NCBI RefSeq assembly: GCF_000332195.1
Contig: NZ_KB235922.1
Location: 3,383,322 to 3,447,321 of the forward strand
Origin: Pleurocapsa sp. PCC 7319
GTDB lineage: Bacteria > Cyanobacteriota > Cyanobacteriia > Cyanobacteriales > Xenococcaceae
DNA length: 64,000 nt
Reading direction: 5' to 3'
In this document: piece after piece, positions 19,630 through 27,850 of the stretch
Position numbering within the stretch: the stretch's first letter is position 1
Layout: each line of letters begins with the position of its first letter
Notes under the pieces: generated by a model
What the model was told of the DNA's origin: nothing
Databases searched by the model: none
Seen by the model: the letters and a program-made list of their open reading frames with translations, nothing else
Program-made: the position numbers and the translations under genes

Positions 19630-19809
19630 AGCCCTCAATCTTTTAAAAAGGTAGGTTTTCAAGTTGTTAGACAGGGCAAACATATCACCATGACGGATGG
19701 TGGGCGCATCATTATCATTCCTAGAGCTAATCCAGTCAATGCCTATACCATGGCTGGAATTGTTAAAGATGCTGGATTAACCATCGAAGAATTCCAGAAG
19801 CTTTTATAG
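19630..19809 (+). pseudogene. 3' fragment of a second HicA-like gene
   Basis: No start codon in a sensible place. The frame reads FKKVGFQVVRQGKH, ITMTDGGRIIIIPRAN and VKDAGLTIEEFQKLL, ending TAG 19807-19809. That is the second half of HicA-type proteins (GF-V-R-x-G-x-H ... I-P ... L-x-x-x-GL-xx-EF). The 5' part is replaced by the divergently placed brnTA operon. Probably dead. Confidence 0.6.
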
Positions 19810-19962
19810 CTGTTGCGATCACCCTAGCAATCCTCAATTACCCTTTTTAACCCTAAAAAAGCGATCGCATTAATTCAATCTAATTGCGATCTTATTGAAT
19901 CTCCTTGCTTTCTAGAAAACCGATCTCCGTCGCGATCGCATATGAAGTTAGAACTCATTAAA

Positions 19963-21230
19963 CTCACGGGGTGACAGAGGAGTTAAAAGGAAGACGAGCA
20001 GTTAAATGTAGCGGTGTGATGGTAGAAAAAAGGGGTAAAAATTATTGAGAATTACCCCTAAACAAAAATGTTGCCAGGATTCTATCACAAATGTATGGAG
20101 AAGTTATTGACCCCAAGGCAATATGCAACCCTAAGAATAGTCGTACTACTATTACAAAACTATAGAACAATTCAGATTGAAAAACTGGCTTCGCTCCTAC
20201 CGATTCCGCTCAAATATCAAAGCCGTCGTCGTCATCTACAAAGATTTTTGATGTTACCAAAGTTAACACCTAAATGTATTTGGTTTCCCATCATCAAAAA
20301 ATGGTTAAAAATCAACCAAACTAACAAGAGAATTTGCTATGTAGCAATTGATAGAACTAGATAGAAGGAGCGAAATTTATTTGTAGTCAGCCTAATCAAA
20401 AATAAAAGAGGTATACCTTTACATTGGATCTTACTAAATAAAAAAGGAAATAGTAATATTACCGAGCAAAAAAGGTTACTCAAATCCACATTGAGATTAT
20501 TAAAAGGATATCAAGTAGTCATAATTGGAGATAGAGAATTTGGCAATATTAATCTAGCAGACTGGCTCTCTAAGCGAAATTGCAAGTATGTATTGAGAAC
20601 TAAAAACAATAAATACATCCAAGAAAAAGGAAAGGATTATCAACAATTAAAGTCTTTAGGATTAGCTCCAGGAAACTCTAGTTATTATAAGCAAGTTAAA
20701 TTTACCAAACAACCAGGAATGAGTCGAGTAAATATTGCTTTATATTGGCATAAAAGTACTAAAGGAAAAAAGAAGAATGAGGGCTGGTATTTAATTAATA
20801 ATTTGTCTAATTTAAAGCAAGCAATTAAAGCTTACAAAAAGCGAATGGGAATCGAGGCAATGTTCAAAGATTGTAAATCTGGGGGGTATAATTTAGAGCA
20901 ATGTCAAGGGAACGATAAGCGTTTATTATCTTTAATTTTACTGATAGCAATTGCTTATACTTGTGCTATTAAAAAAGGTCAAACAATTAGCTTCAAAGGT
21001 ATCAAAGAATATGTCTGCCGATTGAAAGAAAACTTGAGAAAAGATCGAAGACATAGCAATTTCTGGGTGGGGTTGTATGGTGGTTTGTGGGTTGAATCTT
21101 TTCAAATATGCCATAAGTGGGTTGAGCAACTAATGATACTTACTCCTAATAAGCTACCTTTTTATCAACAGGGTATAAGGGCTAAAATGCTTATCCTATC
21201 TTCCTTTTAACTCCTCTGTCACCCCGTGAG
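19963..21230 (+). mobile_element. IS4-family insertion sequence, 1268 bp
   Basis: Perfect 32-bp terminal inverted repeats: left starts CTCACGGGGTGACAGAG, and right ends with its complement CTGTCACCCCGTGAG. Direct repeats CTCATTAAA flank it (19954-19962 and 21231-21239), a 9-bp target duplication. One transposase gene fills it. The intact ends and TSD show a recent insertion into the older island. Confidence 0.95.
20068..21210 (+). pseudogene. IS4-family DDE transposase with one internal amber codon
   Basis: One frame of 380 sense codons interrupted only by TAG at 20362-20364. The first catalytic Asp is in YVAIDRTR just before the stop, the second in IIGDREFG, and the Glu in the family signature Y-2x-R-3x-E-6x-K (YKKRMGIEAMFKDCK). 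The stop replaces the Trp expected after DRTR, a single TGG to TAG change. The gene ends inside the right terminal repeat. Without suppression the product is 98 residues and inactive, so the copy should only move if helped by another. Confidence 0.92.
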
Positions 21231-21302
21231 CTCATTAAATTTAAAAACAACCTTAAATAAAAAGCGATCGCTCTTTTCTCTATAAAGGCGATCGCAAGTA
21301 AA

Positions 21303-21442
21303 AATCCGCAGCAACTCATACTATTACAGGAGATCATTACACCATCATGCGATCGCCCCAAGTTGAAGATCTGGCTGCAACGATCGACAACTATCGATCG
21401 CCGATACAGGGTCAGCAAAAGGAGTCAGAAGTAATGATATGA
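21303..21442 (+). pseudogene. 3' tail of a peptide-synthetase/polyketide thioesterase domain
   Basis: The frame reads AATHTITGDHYTIMRSP, then after a one-base deletion near 21360 VEDLAATIDNYRSP to a TGA at 21440-21442. G-D-H-Y-T-I-M-R with a following (V)xxLA is the end of NRPS/PKS thioesterase domains, the His being the catalytic triad member. Its TGA overlaps the ATG of the next gene as ATGA, the usual coupling within an operon. Only about 45 residues survive. Assignment is by motif memory. Confidence 0.5.
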
Positions 21443-22058
21443 GGACTTTTTTAATCGTCTGGTTTGGTCAACTCATATCTTTATTCGGTTCTCAACTGAC
21501 CAGTTTTGCCCTTGGAGTTTGGGTATATCAAAATACGGGATCGGTCACTCAGTTTTCTTTAATCTCTTTTTTTACAATGCTGCCAGGCTTAGTAATCTCA
21601 CCCCTTGCGGGAGCTTTGGTAGATCGATGCGATCGCCGTTGGGTAATGATTCTTAGCGATTCTATTGCTGGATTGAGTACCCTTTGTATTGCCTTGCTAA
21701 TAGCTATTGGACAAATACAAATTTGGCATATTTATCTGGCCACCACCATCAGTTCTCTCTCCAATGCTTTTCAATGGCCCGCATACAGTGCTGCTACAGA
21801 ACTATGTTTGCCTGGTCATCACGACCTCTAGCTTATCTGGTTGCAGGTCCTCTATCAGACAGAATATTTGAACCTCTGATGTCAGTTGATGGTTTTCTAG
21901 CTGGAAGTATTGGACGAGTCATTGGTACTGGTACTGGTCGAGGTATTGGTTTGATGTTTATGGTCATGGGAATCTTCACGATGTTAACAACTATTATTGC
22001 CAGTCAGTATGCTCCTTTAAGGTTGTTAGAAGATGAATTGCCCGATGTCATTAGTTGA
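21439..22058 (+). pseudogene. MFS exporter with internal deletion
   Basis: The first 125 residues are a clean MFS N-terminus (FLIVWFGQLISLFGSQLTSFAL, then the A-motif-like LVDRCDRRWVMILSD) through SSLSNAFQWPAYSAAT. At about 21820 it joins, in another frame, the last helices (LAYLVAGPLSDRIFEPLM, GRGIGLMFMVMGIFTML) ending at 22058. About half of the usual 400-plus residues, helices 4-10, are missing. It probably exported the product of the lost synthetase whose thioesterase tail is just upstream. Confidence 0.8.
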
Positions 22059-22151
22059 GTCAAAAGAAGATTCATACAAATTACTCAGAGAAAAAAATCT
22101 AAGTTCACTCTTTTACTATTATTCCAAGGCTAGTATCATAATTAAAAATTT

Positions 22152-22304
22152 CGGCAACATTAAAGATTAATTTTTATATTTCGGCAAAAAAAGACTTTAA
22201 TAGTCACGAAGTTAAGTTAGTATACTTAACTTTAAAAGGCTATTTTAATAATCAATTGGCAAAGTAAGACTTTAAAAAGCGGCAAAAATAGACTTTAATT
22301 TACA
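22152..22304. repeat. right end of the island: four transposase-binding-type repeats
   Basis: Four 19-bp units of the form (C/T)GGCAA-n7-CTTTAA-like sequence: 22152-22170 (most divergent), 22182-22200, 22257-22275 and 22280-22298. The last runs into the terminal TTTACA at 22304. A hairpin AAGTTAAGT/ACTTAACTT lies at 22209-22232 between units. The rest of 22.06-22.55 kb holds no gene; TTTCCGC/GCGGAAA at 22329-22370 is a weak hairpin beyond the island. Confidence 0.75.
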
Positions 22305-22546
22305 GTTTGTGTCACTAAAAGCATAATTTTTCCGCTGCCTTAAGCTTAAACTTACATTGAGCCGCGGAAATTTTATACTTTTAATTGAGGCAATTGAAGG
22401 AAATATTGACCTGAGAAGTTGAAAAATAAGTTATTTCAATTAGATTTGCTTCAACACTCGATGGAGAGCAATAGCTACTGTGAGAGCTAGATTAATCTAC
22501 AGGTATAATCTTGTAAGCTATTCACAGTTATTTGAGGCACTACCGT

Positions 22547-23689
22547 TCATCGTTCTGCCATATTGATATAGGGAGCGTTATGTTCCCCTGTGTAAATTTG
22601 AGTAGGTCGAAAGATGCGATTAACTGCCAATTGTTCTTTCCAGTGGGCTAGCCAGCCGGCGACACGAGCGATCGCAAAAATGGGGGTAAATAAATCACTA
22701 GGAATCCCCAATTTCCGATAAACCAAACCAGAATAATAATCGACATTAGGATAAATGCCCTTATGTCCTAACTTGACTTCAATCGCTTTTTCTAGCTCCA
22801 AAGCCAAATCGTAATAGTGATCATGTCCTGTTTCGTCGAATAGCTCCTCAGCTAATCCTTGTAAAATTCTGGCTCTAGGGTCTTTGACTTTATAAACTCG
22901 ATGTCCAAAACCCATAATTTTTTGCTTATTGGTAATGAGATTTTCCACATAAGGATACACATTACCCACGGTACCAATATCCTCTAACATTACAAGTACT
23001 TCCTCATTTGCTCCTCCGTGAAGAGGACCTGCTAAGGTACCGACAGCTGAAGCCACTACAGCATAGGGATCGGTCAGAGTTGAAGCAGTTACCATTGCCG
23101 AAAAAGTTGAGGCATTAATGGTATGTTCAGCATGTAGAGTTAAGCAGACATCGAATATTTTAGCTGCCAAAGGATGAGGTTCTCTCTCGGTCAGCATATA
23201 TAAAAAGTTGGCAGCATAATCAAGATCATCATTAGGTTTAATCGCATCATTTCCCCGACGCATTTGATGGAACGCTGCCACCATCGTCGGGATTTTTGCC
23301 AGAAGACGTACTACTGCTTTTCTGATGTATTCAGGGTCATCTAAAGCACGGCGAGCATAAAATAAACCTAAGGCTGCTGCTGAGGTCTGTAAAGCATCCA
23401 TAGGATGTCCAGTCTCAGGACAACATTTCATCATGTCCCGAATACGGTACTTAATTCGGCGATGATAAATAATATCAGTTTGAAATTCTTTAAGCTGCTG
23501 TTCACTAGGTAATTTACCCCAGATTAGCAAGTATGCTGTCTCTAAGAAACTACCATGTTTAGCTAATTCTTCGATCGCAATACCACGATATTCTAAAATA
23601 CCCTTCTGACCATCAACAAAACTAATACTAGATTTGGTAGCAGGGATACCTTCTAAACCTGGCATATATTCGCAAAATGTTGCAGTCAT
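22547..23689 (-). CDS. gltA: citrate synthase
   Basis: 380 residues, the short cyanobacterial/Gram-positive type. Landmarks: GILEYRGIAIEELA, catalytic His in LHAEHTINAST, LAGPLHGGANE and MGFGHRVYKVKDPRA, and the catalytic Asp near VDYYSGLVY. Condenses acetyl-CoA and oxaloacetate at the entry of the cyanobacterial TCA route. Single gene; its 3' end faces the island's right end, which inserted 238 nt beyond the stop. Confidence 0.97.
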   Translation of the reverse strand: MTATFCEYMPGLEGIPATKSSISFVDGQKGILEYRGIAIEELAKHGSFLETAYLLIWGKLPSEQQLKEFQTDIIYHRRIKYRIRDMMKCCPETGHPMDALQTSAAALGLFYARRALDDPEYIRKAVVRLLAKIPTMVAAFHQMRRGNDAIKPNDDLDYAANFLYMLTEREPHPLAAKIFDVCLTLHAEHTINASTFSAMVTASTLTDPYAVVASAVGTLAGPLHGGANEEVLVMLEDIGTVGNVYPYVENLITNKQKIMGFGHRVYKVKDPRARILQGLAEELFDETGHDHYYDLALELEKAIEVKLGHKGIYPNVDYYSGLVYRKLGIPSDLFTPIFAIARVAGWLAHWKEQLAVNRIFRPTQIYTGEHNAPYINMAER

Positions 23690-23907
23690 AGATTTTCCAA
23701 AATTAAATTTAAAGATAATATATCTGAAGCTAGCCTAAATCAAGCATTCTCAAAGTTGTGAAAGTTACTGAAATCAAGATGAGGCTGAGAGTTATATTAC
23801 CTTTATTCTATCTGTAAGAATCTGATTTGTTATCCACCACCCCAGAACAAATACCTAATAAGACTTTGGAATCAGCTCAAATTAATTTTCGAAAGATTCG
23901 CTTAAAG

Positions 23908-25191
23908 CTAAAGCAATAATAATAGTAGAGAAAAAATGATCGCACTTAAGATGGCTGCCACAGGAAGAGTAACTACCCAAGCTAAGACTACAGACTTAAT
24001 GGTTGACCAGCGTACTTTTTGATTGCTAGATATTAAGCCAATGCCAATTACACTACCAACTAGGGCATGGGAAGTAGAAACTGGTAAACCAATCCGGGAA
24101 GCAATCAGGATGGTGGTTGCTGTAGCGAGTTCGGCACAAAAACCCGTACTAGGTACCAAGGAAATAATATTTTCGCCCACAGTAGCAATCACATTTTTGC
24201 CTTGTACTGCCAGTCCACCCACGATACCTAATCCACCTAATACCATGATCCAGATGGGCATATCTAGATTGTTAATCGGCACAGCATTAGTTTGCAAAAC
24301 ATAGACAATAACTGCTAAGGGAGCGATCGCATTACCCACATCATTGGAACCATGGGCAAAAGCAACAAAACAGGCACTAAGTAATTGAAATTTGCCCATT
24401 ATTTTCTCTAACAGTGGAGTCTTTAGCTGATGCCGGAGATTTTTTTGTTGATACTTATTTAACTGATTCCAACTATAAAAAGTAATTCCTGTAGTAAACA
24501 ATAGCCCGATACCTAAACTGAGTGTTTGTTCTGGTAACAATAAATAGTTGAAAACTCGAAGCTGAACAATTGATGGTAAAACAATAATGCCAAAAATACT
24601 AATTAAAGCTCCACTTAACCAAGGAATCCATTCCCATAATTGTTGCCGGACATTTTGTTGTTCAAAGAGCCAGTAACGTAAAAAACTATATAAACTAGCT
24701 GCAACCATCGCACTGATTACAGGAGTGACAATCCAACCCAAACAGATAAAACCAATATTGCTCCAGGCGATCGCTTCCTTACCAATGGCTACCCAACTAA
24801 ATCCGGCGATCGCACCTACCACAGCATGAGAAGAAGCAACGGGTAAACCTTGACTGGTGGCAATTTGTAACCAAATACCGCAGGAAAGTAAGACGGCAAT
24901 CATACCGACTAACAATTGCTGGGGAGTATCAATAAATAATTGAGAATTAGCAACTTTGGTGGCTATAGTTGCCGATACTTGCTGACCAAATAGCACTGCT
25001 CCTGTAAACTCTAAAATTCCGGCAATAATAATTGCTTGGGTCAGAGTAATGGCTTTGGAACCAACTGACGTTCCCATAGAATTGGCTACATCATTAGCCC
25101 CCAGATTCCAAGCAACAAAAGCTGCCAGTAAAGAAATTAATATTAAGGGAATAATTGTTATGGACAAATGAATATTCGGTAAATTCGACAA
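23908..25191 (-). CDS. inorganic phosphate transporter, PiT family
   Basis: 427 residues with about 10-11 transmembrane helices and the duplicated PiT signature: GANDVANSMGTSVGS near the N-terminus and GSNDVGNAIAPLA in the second half. A shorter central loop than eukaryotic members. It imports phosphate (or metal-phosphate) with H+ or Na+. Monocistronic, with 218 nt to gltA downstream. Confidence 0.93.
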   Translation of the reverse strand: MSNLPNIHLSITIIPLILISLLAAFVAWNLGANDVANSMGTSVGSKAITLTQAIIIAGILEFTGAVLFGQQVSATIATKVANSQLFIDTPQQLLVGMIAVLLSCGIWLQIATSQGLPVASSHAVVGAIAGFSWVAIGKEAIAWSNIGFICLGWIVTPVISAMVAASLYSFLRYWLFEQQNVRQQLWEWIPWLSGALISIFGIIVLPSIVQLRVFNYLLLPEQTLSLGIGLLFTTGITFYSWNQLNKYQQKNLRHQLKTPLLEKIMGKFQLLSACFVAFAHGSNDVGNAIAPLAVIVYVLQTNAVPINNLDMPIWIMVLGGLGIVGGLAVQGKNVIATVGENIISLVPSTGFCAELATATTILIASRIGLPVSTSHALVGSVIGIGLISSNQKVRWSTIKSVVLAWVVTLPVAAILSAIIFSLLLLLL

Positions 25192-25370
25192 ATATCAAAT
25201 AGCATAAGATGAAAAAAGTAATTAAGTAATCAGCAATAGGTAGTAAGTTGTAGGTAATAGACAATAAGTAGTTTTTATTTTCCAATATCTAATCCCAAAT
25301 CTCTAAATCATTAATTAAAAACTGGATATATAGCGCTTCTCGAATTAGTGAAGTACACCTCGGTTAAGAT

Positions 25371-25456
25371 AAGTTCGGAATTCGGAGTACTCGCTACCCT
25401 AAAGGACTCGCTTCGCATCGCGCGAGAAGCTACGCAACGGAGTTCGGAGTTCGGAA
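25371..25456. repeat. heptamer (CGGAGTT) repeat array split by another palindromic element
   Basis: Units of the heptamer CGGAGTT/CGGAATT lie at 25371-25388 and 25439-25455. Between them is a block of about 48 bp containing CTCGCTACC and GCTTCGC-ATC-GCGCGAGAAGC, self-complementary. The same heptamer forms arrays at 43161-43188 and (opposite strand) 54167-54276. The rest of the 25.19-25.60 kb gap shows nothing else; it carries the hemC promoter region. Confidence 0.75.
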
Positions 25457-25600
25457 AATTTTGTACCTCACCTATTTGAGAAAGCCTATATTTAAAAAAA
25501 ATAATGTTTAGAGAAGCAAACAAAAATTAATCAATACACTTCAGTAACTGCGTTACCCTAGATCGGGTGATTTATTAGATTTTTTTAAGATAAACTTCCT

Positions 25601-26569
25601 ATGACCTCCACCATTGAAACTTCTAAGCGCACTGTCCGTATCGGAACTCGCAAAAGCCAACTTGCTTTAGTACAAACATATTGGGTAAAAGCAGAGTTAG
25701 AAAAGCATTTTCCTAATATTGAATTTGAAGTCGAAAAAATGAGTACCCAAGGGGATAAAATTCTGGATGTTCCTTTAGCCAAAATTGGTGATAAAGGTCT
25801 ATTTACCAAGGAATTAGAGGTGGGAATGCTCAATAATCAAACTGATTTTGCAGTTCATTCCCTCAAAGATTTACCGACTAACTTACCTGAAGGATTAATG
25901 TTGGGCTGCGTCACCAAAAGAGTCGATCCTGCGGATGCTTTAGCAGTTAACTCTAAGCATAAAGACCAAAAAATAGAGACTTTTCCCCCAGGTTCAGTTA
26001 TCGGTACTTCTTCTCTTAGGAGATTGGCTCAGCTACGTCATAACTTTCCCCATTTAGAGTTTAAAGATATTCGCGGAAACGTTAATACTCGCCTAGCTAA
26101 ATTAGATGCAGGGGAATATGACGGCATTATTTTGGCTGTTGCTGGGTTACAAAGACTAGATATGAATGACCGTATTCATCAGATTATTTCCCCTGAGATT
26201 TCTCTTCACGCTGTCGGTCAAGGTGCATTAGGAATAGAGTGTCGCGAAGGAGATGAAGAAATTCTTAAGATTTTAAAAGTATTGGAAGATCCTGATAGCT
26301 GCGATCGCACCTTGGCTGAGAGGTCATTTCTCAGAGAGTTAGAGGGAGGCTGTCAAGTGCCAATTGGAGTAAATACCAGTATCGAAAACGATATTCTCAC
26401 TTTAAAGGGAATGGTCGCTAGTCTCGATGGTTTGCAATTAATTAAAGACACAGTAAGCGGTAATAGAAAAGACTCAGAGCAATTAGGCCAAGATTTAGCA
26501 TCTAGATTACGAGAACAGGGAGCAGGTGATATACTAGCGGAGATTTTTGCTCAAGTAGGGCGCAGTTAA
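25601..26569 (+). CDS. hemC: porphobilinogen deaminase (hydroxymethylbilane synthase)
   Basis: 322 residues. [14 protein letters not shown], the catalytic Asp region [37 protein letters not shown] and the cofactor-binding C251 in LEGGCQVP. It polymerises four porphobilinogens to hydroxymethylbilane for haem, chlorophyll and bilins. Start ATG 25601. Single gene, followed by a 91-nt gap. Confidence 0.97.
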   Translation: MTSTIETSKRTVRIGTRKSQLALVQTYWVKAELEKHFPNIEFEVEKMSTQGDKILDVPLAKIGDKGLFTKELEVGMLNNQTDFAVHSLKDLPTNLPEGLMLGCVTKRVDPADALAVNSKHKDQKIETFPPGSVIGTSSLRRLAQLRHNFPHLEFKDIRGNVNTRLAKLDAGEYDGIILAVAGLQRLDMNDRIHQIISPEISLHAVGQGALGIECREGDEEILKILKVLEDPDSCDRTLAERSFLRELEGGCQVPIGVNTSIENDILTLKGMVASLDGLQLIKDTVSGNRKDSEQLGQDLASRLREQGAGDILAEIFAQVGRS

Positions 26570-26660
26570 ATTAAAAGTTAAATCTAAAATTAGAGTCCCT
26601 TTGACTCTATCGAAATCTTAGAGTATCACTTAGTGTAGTCTAGTCAAATTTTTTGTATTA

Positions 26661-27005
26661 ATGATGAATATCAAAATCAGAACAATTGCTTTACCCTTGT
26701 TAATTACTTTATCTCTTATATTTGGTGCTTGCGCCGATCAGACAATTGAAACGCCAGATGCTGTAGATGGTGCAGTTCAAGAAGGTGTCGAAGGTGTTGA
26801 ACAAGGTGCCGAAGATGCTGGTCAGGCAATCGAAGAAGGTGTTAAAGATCTTGAAAAAAGTGCCGAGGATGCTGGTCAGGCAATCAAAGATGGCGCGATA
26901 GATCTAGAGAAAAATGTTAAGGATGGGGTCGATCAAGGTACAGAAGACGCAGGTAATGCCATTAAAGATTTAGGTGACAAGATGTCTGGCAGTGAAAGCG
27001 AATAA
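26661..27005 (+). CDS. small lipoprotein with amphipathic 11-residue-type repeats
   Basis: 114 residues. Lipobox SLIFGAC gives lipidated C24. The mature part is a string of near repeats (GVEQGAEDAGQAIEEG, DLEKSAEDAGQAIKDG, KDGVDQGTEDAGNAIKD), acidic and strongly amphipathic, like apolipoprotein/LEA-type helices. Probably anchored to a membrane face and lying flat along it or forming a coiled coil. Function unknown. A strong terminator follows at 27102. Confidence 0.7.
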   Translation: MMNIKIRTIALPLLITLSLIFGACADQTIETPDAVDGAVQEGVEGVEQGAEDAGQAIEEGVKDLEKSAEDAGQAIKDGAIDLEKNVKDGVDQGTEDAGNAIKDLGDKMSGSESE

Positions 27006-27101
27006 TTTGAGTTTTTAACTATTAGTTATCCATGACAAATTATCAATGATTGCAGACTAATTGTGAGTAATTAGTAGTCTTACTAAGACTATAGTTTAAT
27101 T

Positions 27102-27140
27102 AGGTATCAGGGTTAATTTAACTGTTGATACCTTTTTTTT
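27102..27140 (+). terminator. rho-independent terminator of the lipoprotein gene
   Basis: AGGTATCA (27102-27109) pairs with TGATACCT (27126-27133), followed directly by a run of eight T. Confidence 0.88.
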
Positions 27141-27250
27141 GGGAAAATTTAGCGACTAACGAAGCTGATTAACATAAGACGTTAAAATAAAGGAACTTTT
27201 CCCCTAGCTGTAAGCTATTGGCTTTTTAAGATAAATTTATTTATTTATTT

Positions 27251-27760
27251 ATGACATTACCAACCGATATTTTTGTTTATGCCAAGTGGTCAGCAGTTGC
27301 CACTATTTTATGCTTAATTGTTGCCATCTTATCGTTTATTGTGGGTTGGGGCTTTCGATTTCGTCTCGTTGGCGTAACTAGTTTTATGGGAGTTCTGACA
27401 GCCGGAATATTTGCCTTAGGTTTAGGCCTATTTCCTCATACAGAAATTCCCGGTGCAGCCCGTTATAGCCTGATATACGACAATGGCGCTAATCAAGCTG
27501 TAGTAGCCGTGCCCCCAGATATCGAGATCTCTGCCATCGAACCTACCTTACTTCAGGCAGCCAGCAATCTATATTCTTATGGTAGAACTGGTGTAGGTGG
27601 TAATAATCAATTTACAGTCAAATTAAGAACTGTATTGCATCCCCAACCAGGAGTTTCTCAACCGCTTTTTTTAGGAGAAGCTAAGCGATCGCTAATTACC
27701 AGAGGGGATGAAGAAATTGAAATTAATGTATTTTCTGATAATTTGACTAAGTTAAACTAG
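27251..27760 (+). CDS. ycf51: Ycf51/DUF2518-family membrane protein
   Basis: 169 residues. Two transmembrane helices (AVATILCLIVAILSFIVGWG and VTSFMGVLTAGIFALGLGL) bracket the conserved FRFRLVGVTSFMG. Then a soluble domain with PGAARYSLIYDNGANQAVVAVPP and LQAASNLYSYGRTG. Conserved in cyanobacteria and red-algal plastids; role not established. The gene stands alone between two terminator-like gaps. Confidence 0.82.
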   Translation: MTLPTDIFVYAKWSAVATILCLIVAILSFIVGWGFRFRLVGVTSFMGVLTAGIFALGLGLFPHTEIPGAARYSLIYDNGANQAVVAVPPDIEISAIEPTLLQAASNLYSYGRTGVGGNNQFTVKLRTVLHPQPGVSQPLFLGEAKRSLITRGDEEIEINVFSDNLTKLN

Positions 27761-27850
27761 GCTTCATCTGTTTGAGACAACTTATCTTTGATAAGCTACC
27801 TGTATTTATCTAGCAGCTAAATAAGCAAGATTAATGAAACCATTTCCAGC

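Larger units (their letters stand above)
11305..22304. mobile_element. Tn7-like (TnsB/TniA-class) island downstream of tRNA-Ala, transposition genes lost
   Basis: Left end at 11305 begins TGTAATTTAAAGT and reaches TTTGCCG at 11329. The reverse complement of the right end (22280-22304) begins TGTAAATTAAAGT and also reaches TTTTGCCG; 20 of 25 positions agree. Both sides are flanked by GTTTG (11300-11304 and 22305-22309). TGT...ACA ends, 5-bp duplication and repeated inner sites are the hallmarks of TnsB/TniA-type transposition. The element is 11,000 bp including a later 1.27-kb IS. No tnsA, tnsB, tnsC or cas gene remains; only a TniQ/TnsD-like C-terminal fragment lies at the left end. Cargo: RHS toxin, HicAB, BrnTA, TPS/CHAT remnants, NRPS remnant. 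Confidence 0.75.

Noticed and set aside
16908-20364. Amber suppression or recoding, since TAG interrupts both the CHAT gene and the IS transposase
   Set aside because: The CHAT gene also has frameshifts, the RHS gene has a TAA instead, and core genes use TAG as a normal stop. Simple decay explains it.
11305-22304. A CRISPR-associated (type V-K) transposon
   Set aside because: The ends and tRNA site fit, but no Cas12k, tracrRNA, repeat-spacer pair, TnsB or TnsC was found. Only a degraded Tn7-like element is claimed.
22329-22370. gltA terminator from TTTCCGC/GCGGAAA
   Set aside because: Only a 7-bp stem with a 28-nt loop, about 180 nt beyond the gltA stop, and no T-run on the gltA strand.
23990-24304. 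Plus-strand open frame inside the phosphate transporter gene
   Set aside because: Opposite-strand shadow of a well-recognised PiT gene.
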